This document shows, piece by piece, positions 27,116 through 35,510 of a stretch of DNA of 64,000 nucleotides (the stretch's first letter is position 1; each line of letters begins with the position of its first letter). The DNA comes from Planctomicrobium piriforme (GTDB lineage: Bacteria; Planctomycetota; Planctomycetia; Planctomycetales; Planctomycetaceae): the NCBI RefSeq assembly GCF_900113665.1, contig NZ_FOQD01000011.1, forward strand, positions 62,001 to 126,000, in the 5' to 3' direction. The notes below the pieces were generated by a model, which made no database searches, had not been told where the DNA came from, and worked only from the letters and a program-made list of their open reading frames with translations. The position numbers and the translations under genes were made by a program.

Positions 27116-27475
27116 TATTGCCGCAGAATTTCTGAAAGGTCGCGTCGTCGACCTCGTACTTCAGGGCGAGTTCCCGTTGTTCTTCACGACGGCGAGTGTG
27201 TTCTGGCCGGGATTGTTCAGGATGAACGGTGGGCCGACAAGGAGGTCGGTCCTGGCTGGGGCACCAAGTCCTTGAACCGAAAGCCCCCGCACATGGTCCG
27301 CGAAGCCCGCTTTGCCTGGGACAGCGATCGCCCGCTCCCTGAAGAGATTTCTCGCCGCGACTGGGATCTCGACGATCCGGATGTCGCTCCGCCTCGCCGT
27401 CGCCGCAGACGCGACCGCACCAATTCGACGATCGCGGAACACAACCCGTCCAACCCCCCGCGCCGCGCACGCTGA
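27116..27475 (+). other. Coding-like open stretch, possible small gene or remnant
   Basis: The frame 27116-27475 reads as protein-like from about 27170 (VVLHDGECVLAGIVQDERWA, then KPPHMVREARFAWDSDRPLP) to a basic tail (PPRRRRRRDR). Third positions are G/C-rich. The first usable starts are TTG 27272 and ATG 27293, which cut into the protein-like part and lack a clear ribosome-binding site. On the minus strand, 27057-27190 also looks coding (EEQRELALKYEVDDATFQKF, stop at 27057). One or both may be degraded genes. No function assigned. Confidence 0.3.
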
Positions 27476-27477
27476 CT

Positions 27478-27535
27478 CATTCCCCCCTCGCCCCTGTACT
27501 CAGGGGAGAGAGGCCGGGGGTGAGGGGCAAGTGGT
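27478..27535. repeat. GC-rich inverted repeat
   Basis: CCCCCCTCGCCCCTGTACTC is followed by AGGGGAGAGAGGCCGGGGGT and GAGGGGC, giving an imperfect hairpin. Very similar words (GGGGGAGAGGGCCGGGGTGA and CCCCTCACCCCCAGCCCCTC) occur inside the TMTC-like coding sequence at 33282-33356. Confidence 0.55.
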
Positions 27536-27636
27536 CATTCGACAACCCATTCTGTTGGCTGATCCCCCTCATGCGATTCGTGTTTGACGACCGACCTTCA
27601 CTCCGCGCTTATACCTCTTCAAGGAAGCACCTCGTC

Positions 27637-27840
27637 ATGCCGACAGCAGAGCTCAAGAAGCAGATTTCGATCTTTCTGCCTGTCTCCGACTGGAGAGCAT
27701 TGCGTCAGGAAGCCGCGCGGCAGCAGGTTCCGATTACAGAACTCTGCCGCCGCTGGATCGTCCCAGAGATCAGCAAGCTTCCATCGCCAGTCACCATCAA
27801 GTCAAGTCGTGAGATGCCTGCCGTTCAAAACACTCGCTGA
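27637..27840 (+). CDS. Small basic protein, ribbon-helix-helix-like
   Basis: A 67-aa protein. AAGGAAG at 27621-27627 precedes ATG 27637 at normal spacing. Residues 5-45 (ELKKQISIFLPVSDWRALRQ, EAARQQVPITELCRRW) give a strand followed by two helices, as in ribbon-helix-helix regulators or related small proteins. DNA binding is inferred from the pattern alone. The frame extends upstream to 27520 but with non-coding composition. Confidence 0.5.
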   Translation: MPTAELKKQISIFLPVSDWRALRQEAARQQVPITELCRRWIVPEISKLPSPVTIKSSREMPAVQNTR

Positions 27841-28313
27841 CGCTTCGTGCTCTGTCCGGCTCTGGACCCTCGACACTTCTCAGGTTCGTTGCGGCGGCCG
27901 ACGACGATTGACAGGCGAAGCCATTTCGATTCCCCTTGCAGGCGATCGGGCGGCCGATTCGGTGGGTTGGGCGGAGTTGTCAGTCGTCAGTTTTCAGTCT
28001 TTAGTTTGAAATTCATCACAAGTCATGTGATGGCTCGAATTGATTCGAACTGATTACTGACAACTGAAAACTGATTACTTCAGTTTGACGATACAGAAAA
28101 ATTGCGACCGATCGCAACCAGCGGAGAGGTCGTCGTGAGTGAAGTTTTCGTCGAGTCATTCACCCCTGCGTCGAATCCGTCACTCGCTTGCCGGCTTTAT
28201 TCAACGATTGATTTTGTCAGTCCCAACATCGATTTTCCCTGACCCCTGACCCCTGACCCCTTTCGTGGCGGCCACCTGTCGCGCTGGGGCCTTTGAATAC
28301 CAAACCAATCTCA
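27841..28313. other. 473-nt intergenic region with low-complexity repeats
   Basis: Two repeat tracts are present. The first, at 27979-28085, is built on CAGTCGTCAGTTTTCAGTCT and GACAACTGAAAACTGATTAC, the same ACTGAAAACTGA words as at 57620-57658 and 61999-62040. The second is the C-rich tract at 28237-28263. I see no gene in between. Confidence 0.6.
28237..28263 (+). repeat. C-rich leader tract upstream of trmL
   Basis: CCCTGACCCCTGACCCCTGA followed by CCCCTTT is a tandem of the 7-mer CCCCTGA. It ends 50 nt before the trmL ATG. Related tracts lie upstream of six other genes in the window. Confidence 0.75.
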
Positions 28314-28820
28314 ATGTCCGCCGAACCCCTCCTGCATGTTGTTCTCTTCGAACCTGATATCCCGCAGAATACCGGGAACATCGGCCGCAGTTGCGTGGCC
28401 GTGGGCGCCAAATTGTGGCTCGTTCGCCCGCTCGGGTTTCTGATGGACAGCCGCTATCTCAAGCGCGCGGGAATGGATTATTGGCAGCACGTCGACTGCG
28501 AAGTTGTCGACGACTGGGATCATCTACTCACGCGTCTTCAAGAGACTATTCAAGGTGACGGCTCAGGTGCTGCTCCGCGCTACTGGTTTCTCACCAAGTT
28601 CGCCGACAAGCTGGTCTGGGAGGCAAAGTTCGCACCGTGTGATGTGCTGGTCTTCGGCAGTGAGTCACGCGGGCTGCCAGAGACGATTCGAGAAGCCAAC
28701 GCCGAAACCTGTCTCAAGCTCCCAATGCGCGATCACGTCCGGAGTCTGAATCTGGCGAGTACCGCCAACACGGTGATGTACGAGGCCGTGCGGCAGTTCG
28801 GCGGGCTGCCGGAAGTGTGA
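28314..28820 (+). CDS. trmL: tRNA (cytidine/uridine-2'-O-)-methyltransferase TrmL
   Basis: A 168-aa SPOUT methyltransferase that 2'-O-methylates the wobble base of tRNA-Leu isoacceptors in E. coli. The protein shows HVVLFEPDIPQNTGNIGRSC, LVFGSESRGLPETI and, at the knot, LPMRDHVRSLNLASTANTVM, which bind S-adenosylmethionine. Length is typical. ATG 28314 is preferred over TTG 28293. A tRNA-Leu(CAA), a potential substrate, lies in this window at 7993. Confidence 0.93.
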   Translation: MSAEPLLHVVLFEPDIPQNTGNIGRSCVAVGAKLWLVRPLGFLMDSRYLKRAGMDYWQHVDCEVVDDWDHLLTRLQETIQGDGSGAAPRYWFLTKFADKLVWEAKFAPCDVLVFGSESRGLPETIREANAETCLKLPMRDHVRSLNLASTANTVMYEAVRQFGGLPEV

Positions 28821-29043
28821 CGCTCGGTCACACGCCGCGCGGCGGCGATCAGTCAATCCGCGCCAATGTCATTCCAGAGAATCGAACTTCCCAGTCGCAG
28901 CTTCTTGAAGGAGGGACTGTTAGATTCCGGTAACATTTGTCGATCAGTTGATTGATGAAAACCTCGAATTGTTTTGCGAATAGCGTCGCTTCATTGCGGC
29001 GTTGGTTCGCGTTCCGGCCTCCAGAGCAGAGCCTGAGTGATTC

Positions 29044-30507
29044 ATGGATGTCTTGCTGCTGTCCCGATTGCAGTTCGCCCTGACAATCATGTTTCACTAT
29101 CTCTTCCCGCCGCTCACGATCGGGATGGGGTTTGTGCTGGTCTTTCTTGAAGCCCAGTATTTGCGAACGAAAGACCCGATCTACCATACTGCGGCCCGCT
29201 TCTGGACGCGGATCTTTGGTCTGAACTTCGCCCTCGGCGTCGTGACCGGAATTGTGATGGAGTTCGAGTTCGGCACGAACTGGGCGGTTTATTCACGGTA
29301 TGTGGGGGATGTCTTCGGGTCGGCCCTGGCGGCGGAAGGGATTTTTGCATTCTTTCTGGAGTCGGGATTTCTGTCGCTGCTGCTGTTTGGCTGGGATCGC
29401 ATCAGCCCGGCGATGCACTTCTTTGCAACTCTGATGGTGTGCATCGGCGGCATTTTCTCTTCGGTCTGGATCGTGGTGGCGAACTCGTGGCAGCAGACCC
29501 CTGCCGGACATGTCATACGCGACCATGTGATTAACGGTCAGGTCTTCCAACGGGCCGAAATCGTCGACTTCTGGGCTCTGGTCTTCAATCCGTCGTCGGT
29601 CAATCGGCTGGTACATGTCTGGCTCGGCTCGATCATTCTCGGCGCGTTCTTCGTGATGAGTATTTCCGCCTGGTACTTGCTGAAAGGGCGGCATCTCGAA
29701 TTCGCCAGGCGGTCGTTCGCCGGGGCACTGCTGTTCGGGACGTTCGGCTCGGTGGCGCAGCTTGGATCCGGTCACTTTCAAGCCGACGGCGTCGTCCATC
29801 ATCAGCCCGCCAAACTGGCGGCGCTGGAAGGACTCTACAAGTCCGAGAAGGGCGCCCCGATGTATATCTTCGGCTGGCCGGATGACGCCTCTCAAACCGT
29901 CAAATACGGCCTCGCGATGCCAGGCATGCTCAGCTTCGTGGCGCATGGCGACATGAATGCCGAGGTGAAAGGTCTCGACGAACTCGAAAAAGACTGGGGC
30001 CGGCCGCCGGTCTGGATCACGTTTCAGTCGTACCACTTAATGGTCGGCATCGGCATGATCTTTCTCGGGGCGACGCTCGTCTCCTGCTTCTTCTACTGGC
30101 GCGGCACGTTGTTCGAACAGCGGTGGCTGCTCTGGTTCTATGTGTTTGCGGTCGCCCTGGCCTTTATTGCGAATGAGGCCGGCTGGGTCGCCGCGGAAAC
30201 AGGCCGGCAACCCTGGATTGTCTACCCCTCCATGATCAACGGACGAATCCACGGCGGCCTGCGCACCAGCGACGCCCTCTCCGAAGCCGTCCGAGCAGAA
30301 CAGGTGCTCGGATCGATCATCTTCTTCGGCGTTGTTTATTCTCTACTGGGAGTCCTGTGGATCATGCTGCTGCACCAGAAAATTCAGCATGGACCAGACG
30401 ACCACACAAACCCGGAACCGCACGAACAATCACTACTCGAAGCCGCCGCCGGTCTGGCTGGTCATGGAGGGTCGATGACGCATGCGGAGGGATCGCCGGG
30501 AGGATGA
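29044..30507 (+). CDS. cydA: Cytochrome bd quinol oxidase subunit I
   Basis: A 487-aa multi-helix membrane protein of the terminal quinol oxidase, active at low oxygen. LLSRLQFALTIMFHYLFPPL near the N-terminus carries the haem b595-type His18. RLVHVWLGSIILGAFFVMSI carries the haem b558 His candidate, and ETGRQPWIVYPSM is the conserved loop near the quinol site. The segment between is short, so this is a short-Q-loop type. The start is ATG at 29044. cydB follows 183 nt downstream after a repeat, so the two are probably cotranscribed. Confidence 0.95.
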   Translation: MDVLLLSRLQFALTIMFHYLFPPLTIGMGFVLVFLEAQYLRTKDPIYHTAARFWTRIFGLNFALGVVTGIVMEFEFGTNWAVYSRYVGDVFGSALAAEGIFAFFLESGFLSLLLFGWDRISPAMHFFATLMVCIGGIFSSVWIVVANSWQQTPAGHVIRDHVINGQVFQRAEIVDFWALVFNPSSVNRLVHVWLGSIILGAFFVMSISAWYLLKGRHLEFARRSFAGALLFGTFGSVAQLGSGHFQADGVVHHQPAKLAALEGLYKSEKGAPMYIFGWPDDASQTVKYGLAMPGMLSFVAHGDMNAEVKGLDELEKDWGRPPVWITFQSYHLMVGIGMIFLGATLVSCFFYWRGTLFEQRWLLWFYVFAVALAFIANEAGWVAAETGRQPWIVYPSMINGRIHGGLRTSDALSEAVRAEQVLGSIIFFGVVYSLLGVLWIMLLHQKIQHGPDDHTNPEPHEQSLLEAAAGLAGHGGSMTHAEGSPGG

Positions 30508-30631
30508 AATTCCAAATCTCAAGCATCAAAATTCAAACAAATTCAAAATTCCAATACCTAAACAAATGCTGATCGTGTCGTTTTGAATTTTGAAGTTGGA
30601 ATTTGTTTGAGTTTTGGTGCTTGGAATTTGG
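30505..30631. repeat. AT-rich inverted repeat between cydA and cydB
   Basis: The left arm 30505-30552 (GAAATTCCAAATCTCAAGCA...) and the right arm 30580-30631 (...TTTGGTGCTTGGAATTTGG) are near-complementary. Both are built of ATTCAAA/TTTGAAT words. It could form a long stem in the cyd transcript. It has no coding capacity. Confidence 0.65.
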
Positions 30632-30690
30632 TGGTTCAAAATTCGACATGATTCTCAATTCCAACGTCTCCATCCCTTTTGAGTTTTCCT

Positions 30691-31707
30691 ATGGACTGGC
30701 AACTCCTGTGGTTTGTGTTGCTCGGCGTGTTGCTGGCCGGGTATGCGGCGCTCGACGGGTTTGATCTCGGCGTCGGGATGCTGCATCCCATCGGGCGTAA
30801 TGATCAGGAACGACGGCTGATGCTCAACTCGATCGGCCCGTTGTGGGATGGCAACGAGGTCTGGCTGGTCACCTTTGGGGGGGCGATGTTCGCGGCCTTT
30901 CCGGAAGCGTATGCCACCGTCTTCTCTGGCTATTACGAAGCCTTCATGCTCGTGCTGGGAGCGCTGATCTTTCGGGCTGTTTCGATCGAGTTTCGCAGCA
31001 AGCTCAACTCCGCACACTGGAGAAGCATCTGGGACTGGGTCTTCTGCATTTCCAGCTTTACTGCCTCGCTCACGTTTGGCATCGCCGTGGGCAGCGCGAT
31101 GGTCGGCATCCCGCTCGATCAACGGGGAGTCTTCCGAAGTTCAGTCTTTGCTCAACTCGGCTTCTATCCGATTCTCACTGGCGTGCTGACCGTCACCATG
31201 TTCGCCATGCACGGCGGAATTTATCTCTGCATGAAGACCGAAGGAGATCTGCTGGCTCGCATCAAGAAATGGACCTGGCGGTGCTTCGCGGCGTTTCTCA
31301 CCGTTTATCTCATCGCCACGGCCGTGACTCTGGTCATGGTTCCCCGGGCGACGCAGAACTTTGAGTCCTTCCCCTGGGCAGGCATCGTCGTCGTTCTCAG
31401 CGTGCTGGCGATTGCGAACATTCCTCGCTGCCTGAGAATGAACTATCTGCCAGGTGCATTCATCTCATCGAGCTGTACGATTGCCGCACTGGTGTTTCTG
31501 TTCGGAGTCGCCCTCTTCCCGAATCTGGTGACTTCATCACCGCATCCCGAACATAGTCTCACGATCTATAACGCGTCGTCGTCACAATTGACGCTGAAGA
31601 TCATGTCTGTGATCGCCCTGATCGGCATGCCGTTCGTGGTGAGTTACACTGCGATCGTCTACTGGACCTTCCGCGGCCCGGTGAAGTTGGATAAGCACAG
31701 TTATTGA
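30691..31707 (+). CDS. cydB: Cytochrome bd quinol oxidase subunit II
   Basis: A 338-aa membrane protein, the partner of CydA. The N-terminus LWFVLLGVLLAGYAALDGFD and GPLWDGNEVWLVTFGGAMFA are the diagnostic subunit II motifs. About eight or nine membrane helices follow. ATG 30691 starts close to the family N-terminus. A TTG at 30679 would add four residues. Length is slightly below the 370-380 of enterobacterial CydB. Confidence 0.95.
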   Translation: MDWQLLWFVLLGVLLAGYAALDGFDLGVGMLHPIGRNDQERRLMLNSIGPLWDGNEVWLVTFGGAMFAAFPEAYATVFSGYYEAFMLVLGALIFRAVSIEFRSKLNSAHWRSIWDWVFCISSFTASLTFGIAVGSAMVGIPLDQRGVFRSSVFAQLGFYPILTGVLTVTMFAMHGGIYLCMKTEGDLLARIKKWTWRCFAAFLTVYLIATAVTLVMVPRATQNFESFPWAGIVVVLSVLAIANIPRCLRMNYLPGAFISSSCTIAALVFLFGVALFPNLVTSSPHPEHSLTIYNASSSQLTLKIMSVIALIGMPFVVSYTAIVYWTFRGPVKLDKHSY

Positions 31708-32072
31708 AAGAGTCCAGTGTCCAGAGTCGAGGGTCCAGAGCCAGACAGAGCCCCGAGCGAGAGCGAGTGGGTTTTCCGAACTGCGCCTTGTTCTCAGGCT
31801 CCGGCATGGGAACGCCATTGATGAACATTCCGTGAATTCTGCCCTCTCCGTAGTTCCTCTCTTCACGGTTCTTTATTCTCGTGTCGGTTGTTTGTGGCGC
31901 GTTGACTCGTTCTCCGTGCCACTCAAGATTCAAGGTTTTGTTTCCTGTACAAATTGTTGAGGTCAGCAGGAATCGGTCGGAAATGGAATTTCTCTGACCC
32001 CTCATCCCTGTCCCCTGACCCCTTTAGTTGTGTCGGTTCTTTCCCGATCCTGAAACTGAATCGATCGAGGTC
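31708..32072. other. 365-nt intergenic region with repeats
   Basis: It holds a short tandem of the word GTCCAG (AGTCCAGTGTCCAGAGTCGA, 31711 onward), then a GAGCCCCGAGCGAGAGCGAG tract (31745-31775), and the C-rich tract at 31992-32024. No gene is visible. Confidence 0.5.
31992..32024 (+). repeat. C-rich leader tract upstream of the TMTC-like gene
   Basis: TCTGACCCCTCATCCCTGTC then CCCTGACCCCTTT is a degenerate CCCCTGA-type tandem. It ends 48 nt before the ATG at 32073. Confidence 0.7.
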
Positions 32073-34232
32073 ATGGTGCGTGCGTCCCGAATTCTGGCAG
32101 TGGGGGCAGGGCTCGTCGCGTTGACGGTGCTCGCCTATGCCGGCGTGTTCTGGAACGACTTCGTCAATTTCGACGACGAACTCTACGTCACCAAAAACAC
32201 CAATGTCATGGCCGGGTTGAACTGGTACAGCTGGGTCTACGCCTGGACCACGTTTGACACCGGCAACTGGATTCCGCTCACCTGGCTGTCCCTGGAACTC
32301 GATTCCACGCTGTTCGGCGTCAAACCGTGGGCGTTTCATGGCACGAACCTGTTGTTGCACGCGGCAAACGTGGCGCTGCTGTTCTGGTTCCTCACCAGAG
32401 TCACCTCGCAAATCGCCCTCAGTGCCATTTTCGCGGCGCTGTTTGCGGTGCATCCGCTGCATGTCGAGTCGGTCGCCTGGGCTTCCGAACGCAAAGACGT
32501 CCTCAGCACGTTCTGGCTTTTAGCGACGCTGCTGATTTATACCCGTTATGCCGAGCGGCCAAGCGCTGGTCTCTATCTGGCGGCAACGCTCACCTTCATC
32601 GCAGGTCTGTTGTCCAAGTCGATGCTGGTGACGCTGCCGATTGTGTTGTTGTTGCTCGATGCCTGGCCGCTGGGGCGTGTGACGGGACTGAAGCTGGGCC
32701 CGACGGCACTGACATGCCCTCCCCGACCGCTCTGGCGGTTGCTGCTCGAAAAAGCTCCCTGGCTGCTGCTCTCGGTGATCGAAGGGGTCGTGACAATCTT
32801 CGCCCAGGGAGATTCCGAGGCCTTCACAGGCACCGACCGGCTTCCGATTCTGTATCGGTTGGGAAATTCGGCCCATGCGGTCGGCTGGTATGTGTGGAAA
32901 ACCTTCTGGCCGAGTTCACTGTGCATCATCTACACCCATCCGCTGAAGGAGTTGCGCTGGGAACTGGCGGCGCTCGGGACGCTGACGTTCCTGGCGATCT
33001 CGGCCTACGTCATCATCGGCACGCGGCAAGGCCGCCCCTGGCTGGCGATCGGCTGGCTCTGGTATCTCGTCACGCTGCTGCCGGTCGTCGGACTGCTACA
33101 GGTGGGCTCACAAGCCTATGCCGACCGCTATTCCTACGTCCCGCAGATGGGACTGCTGGTGATACTGGTGTGGGAAGCCCATTACTGGCTGACCCGAAGC
33201 TCTGTTGGAAAAAGCATTGCCGTTGACTCTCATGCCTCCCTCGCCCCCGAGAGCCGCGTCGATTCCTCGACCGGCGCGATCGGGGGAGAGGGCCGGGGTG
33301 AGGGGGAGAATAAAACGGCCGCCGACACATTGCCCCTCACCCCCAGCCCCTCTCCCCGCAGTGTCGCGGCATCACATGGAGAGTCACTCAGCGGGGCGAG
33401 GGGGGAGTTGAATCCGGCCTCTCTCACCTCGAAGAGAATGACGCTGGCGGGAGCGGCCGTCGGAATCGTGATCGTGGCCTTGCTGGTTGTCACCACATTT
33501 CAGGTGCGGACGTGGCGAAACAGCGACGCAATCTGGCGGCAGGCCTATCGCGTCGATCCGCGGAGCTGGGTCGTCAACTTTCATCTCGGGACTTATCTCG
33601 CCGAGCAGGGGAAGATCGCGGAAGCGGACAAAATGCTGGAAGTGGCGGTCGAGCAGAGGCCCACCTGGGACGTGGCGCTCTCGAATCTCGGCTGGACGCA
33701 GCAGAAGCTCGGGCATTTTGAACGGGCGAGAACGCTCTACGAAGAATCGCTACGGCAAAAGCCCGATCAGCCGAAGACGCTGTACAACATGGTCGATCTG
33801 TATCTCGATCTGAAAGACCTGCCGAAAGCGTCGCAGACACTCGCACTGTGGTTGAGAGAACATCCCGAAGACACGACCGAACGCCTCCGCCTCGGTCGGC
33901 TCTATGCCCGACAAGGCAAGATCGATCAGGCCTTAGCGGAATTCGAAACCGTCCTGCGTTTCGAATCAGGCAACTCCGCCGCCCACAACAACGCCGGCCT
34001 GTCCTTGTCGATGCTCGGCCGCTACCCCGCAGCCAAAACCCACCTCGACCGGGCATTGCAGATCTCCCCCAACTTCCTCGACGCCCATGTCAACCTGGCC
34101 TATGTGTTGGAACAACTCGGCGACCTGCCGGGCGCGGAACAACACTACCAGACCGCCCTCAAGCTGAAGCCGGGAGACCCGGACGCGGTGGATGGGTTAA
34201 AGCGGGTGCAGGCCAAGCGGAAGATGCTGTAG
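32073..34232 (+). CDS. Membrane TPR protein, TMTC/DUF1736-like glycosyltransferase family
   Basis: A 719-aa protein. The first about 370 residues hold roughly ten membrane helices with WNDFVNFDDELYVTKN, GNWIPLTWLSLELD and HPLHVESVAWASERKDVLST, the acidic-loop pattern of TMTC/GT39-like O-mannosyltransferases with DUF1736. After one more membrane helix at about 452-470, residues 480-719 form TPR repeats (NLGWTQQKLGHFERARTLYE). Residues about 386-448 are a Gly/Ser/Pro-rich insert whose DNA is a dispersed GC-rich repeat. Its substrate is unknown; protein O-glycosylation is the family expectation. ATG 32073 follows CGAGG. Confidence 0.8.
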   Translation: MVRASRILAVGAGLVALTVLAYAGVFWNDFVNFDDELYVTKNTNVMAGLNWYSWVYAWTTFDTGNWIPLTWLSLELDSTLFGVKPWAFHGTNLLLHAANVALLFWFLTRVTSQIALSAIFAALFAVHPLHVESVAWASERKDVLSTFWLLATLLIYTRYAERPSAGLYLAATLTFIAGLLSKSMLVTLPIVLLLLDAWPLGRVTGLKLGPTALTCPPRPLWRLLLEKAPWLLLSVIEGVVTIFAQGDSEAFTGTDRLPILYRLGNSAHAVGWYVWKTFWPSSLCIIYTHPLKELRWELAALGTLTFLAISAYVIIGTRQGRPWLAIGWLWYLVTLLPVVGLLQVGSQAYADRYSYVPQMGLLVILVWEAHYWLTRSSVGKSIAVDSHASLAPESRVDSSTGAIGGEGRGEGENKTAADTLPLTPSPSPRSVAASHGESLSGARGELNPASLTSKRMTLAGAAVGIVIVALLVVTTFQVRTWRNSDAIWRQAYRVDPRSWVVNFHLGTYLAEQGKIAEADKMLEVAVEQRPTWDVALSNLGWTQQKLGHFERARTLYEESLRQKPDQPKTLYNMVDLYLDLKDLPKASQTLALWLREHPEDTTERLRLGRLYARQGKIDQALAEFETVLRFESGNSAAHNNAGLSLSMLGRYPAAKTHLDRALQISPNFLDAHVNLAYVLEQLGDLPGAEQHYQTALKLKPGDPDAVDGLKRVQAKRKML
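33229..33412. repeat. Repeat-derived segment inside the TMTC-like coding sequence
   Basis: GATCGGGGGAGAGGGCCGGG (from 33278) and TGCCCCTCACCCCCAGCCCC (from 33329) face each other, matching the intergenic inverted repeat at 27478-27535. The encoded residues (EGRGEGENKTAADTLPLTPS) are low in complexity and lie in a loop between a membrane helix and the helix before the TPR domain. Confidence 0.6.
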
Positions 34233-34439
34233 CCGAAAGCCAGCAGAGCGAATGCAACAATTCTGCACGCTCTACGAGCGATTTCAGATCGCTGTGTTTT
34301 GGACTGCATTCTCGAGTGATTTCACTGGACAAGGAACAAGTGTCCAGGTCAGCTATTGACGACAGAATCCGCCGTTTTTATTCTGTTTATGGTCTTCAAG
34401 AAAGACTCAGCGAACAAATCAGTAACATGTAGAATCGCG

Positions 34440-35234
34440 ATGGCTGACAGCTCACGACGATGGTCGCGCGATGAACTATTGATTGCGTTCGAACTCTACT
34501 GCAAAACGCCATTTGGTAAATTGCACCGGCACAATCCTGATGTTGTGATGCTTGCGACAACACTAGGGCGGACGCCTAGTGCTGTAGCAATGAAGCTCGT
34601 GAATTTTGCGAGCCTCGATGAGGCGCAGCAGGCACGCGGCATCAAGGGCTTGTCGAATGCCAGCAATGCTGACCGTGAGATCGTGGAAGAATTCAGGTCA
34701 AACTGGGAGGAACTTGCCTATGAAGCTTCGGTGGTTCGAGTTCGACTGACGAGCGAAGGCCTGATTCCTCGTCCTGATGAAACCCCAGAATGGAATGCAG
34801 ATTCTCCAACAGAGCGGATAGCGGAAGTCAAAATACGAGTCGCACAAGCATTTTTCAGAACGGCAGTCATTGCGACCTACGATGGCACTTGTGCGATTTG
34901 TGAAATTCACCATGCCAAATTGTTGAACGCAAGTCACATTGTTCCATGGGGGGTGAACGTGTCACGACGCGCCGACCCCTGTAATGGACTCTGCCTTTGC
35001 GCGATTCATGACCGCGCCTTTGATCGCGGATTAATCGGGATCAACAGTGCATTTCGGCTAGTACTTTGCGAATCATTATCGGATCAAATACTTGGGAATA
35101 TGCGAGAGCCGGTATTTGGTCAATTCGAAGGAAAGCAGATTCGACTTCCTCAGCGATTCAGGCCAGACCTTGAGACGCTTCGGTTTCATTTTCAAAGAAT
35201 TTTTATAGGTGGGGGCGACTTCAATGCGGAATGA
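34440..35234 (+). CDS. HNH endonuclease domain protein
   Basis: A 264-aa putative restriction-type nuclease. The N-terminal 85 residues (RRWSRDELLIAFELYCKTPF, LGRTPSAVAMKLVNFASL) form a helical DNA-binding-like region often found before HNH domains in putative restriction proteins. The HNH core spans about residues 148-200: C151-A-I-C154, NASHIVPWGVN, DPCNGLCLCAIHDRAFDRGL. The gene is more AT-rich than its neighbours and sits between two unrelated housekeeping-type genes, suggesting acquisition. ATG 34440 is chosen over TTG 34356. It overlaps the next small gene by 11 nt. No methylase is seen. Confidence 0.85.
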   Translation: MADSSRRWSRDELLIAFELYCKTPFGKLHRHNPDVVMLATTLGRTPSAVAMKLVNFASLDEAQQARGIKGLSNASNADREIVEEFRSNWEELAYEASVVRVRLTSEGLIPRPDETPEWNADSPTERIAEVKIRVAQAFFRTAVIATYDGTCAICEIHHAKLLNASHIVPWGVNVSRRADPCNGLCLCAIHDRAFDRGLIGINSAFRLVLCESLSDQILGNMREPVFGQFEGKQIRLPQRFRPDLETLRFHFQRIFIGGGDFNAE

Positions 35235-35472
35235 TACGCCAGTTGAAGTAACACTTTCTCGAAATTCCTTTGGTCAGATTCTTGATGCTCTTTTCGTGCT
35301 TGTGGAGGAATGGCGTGAAACGGCTGTGTTTCATGAGTATGGTGCATGCCACGATGACGCGATCATCCGGGAATGCAGTGGGACGGCGGAAGCTCGTAAC
35401 ATGCAAAGGATTTATCAAGAGTTGATTGACGAACTTTCATCTCAGCTTCCTAAAAAAGAGAGTCGTCGTTGA
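35224..35472 (+). CDS. Small hypothetical protein coupled to the HNH nuclease gene
   Basis: An 82-aa soluble protein starting inside the end of the HNH gene, so it is probably translationally coupled. It is predicted mainly helical (FGQILDALFVLVEEWRETAV, NMQRIYQELIDELSSQLP). It shares the AT-rich composition of the nuclease gene. It may be an accessory or antidote to the nuclease, but this is inferred from the overlap only. Confidence 0.55.
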   Translation: MRNDTPVEVTLSRNSFGQILDALFVLVEEWRETAVFHEYGACHDDAIIRECSGTAEARNMQRIYQELIDELSSQLPKKESRR

Positions 35473-35510
35473 ATTGCCTTTGAGTATGTCAAAAGGAGTT
35501 TGACCATCAC

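Noticed and set aside
27979..28263. Possible CRISPR array in the repeat-rich gap before trmL
   Set aside because: The repeated words are short (7-12 nt), without regular spacers, and no cas gene is near.
28821..29043. Possible FNR-type operator upstream of cydA (GATCAGTTGATTGAT)
   Set aside because: The half-sites do not match TTGAT-N4-ATCAA and the spacing is wrong.
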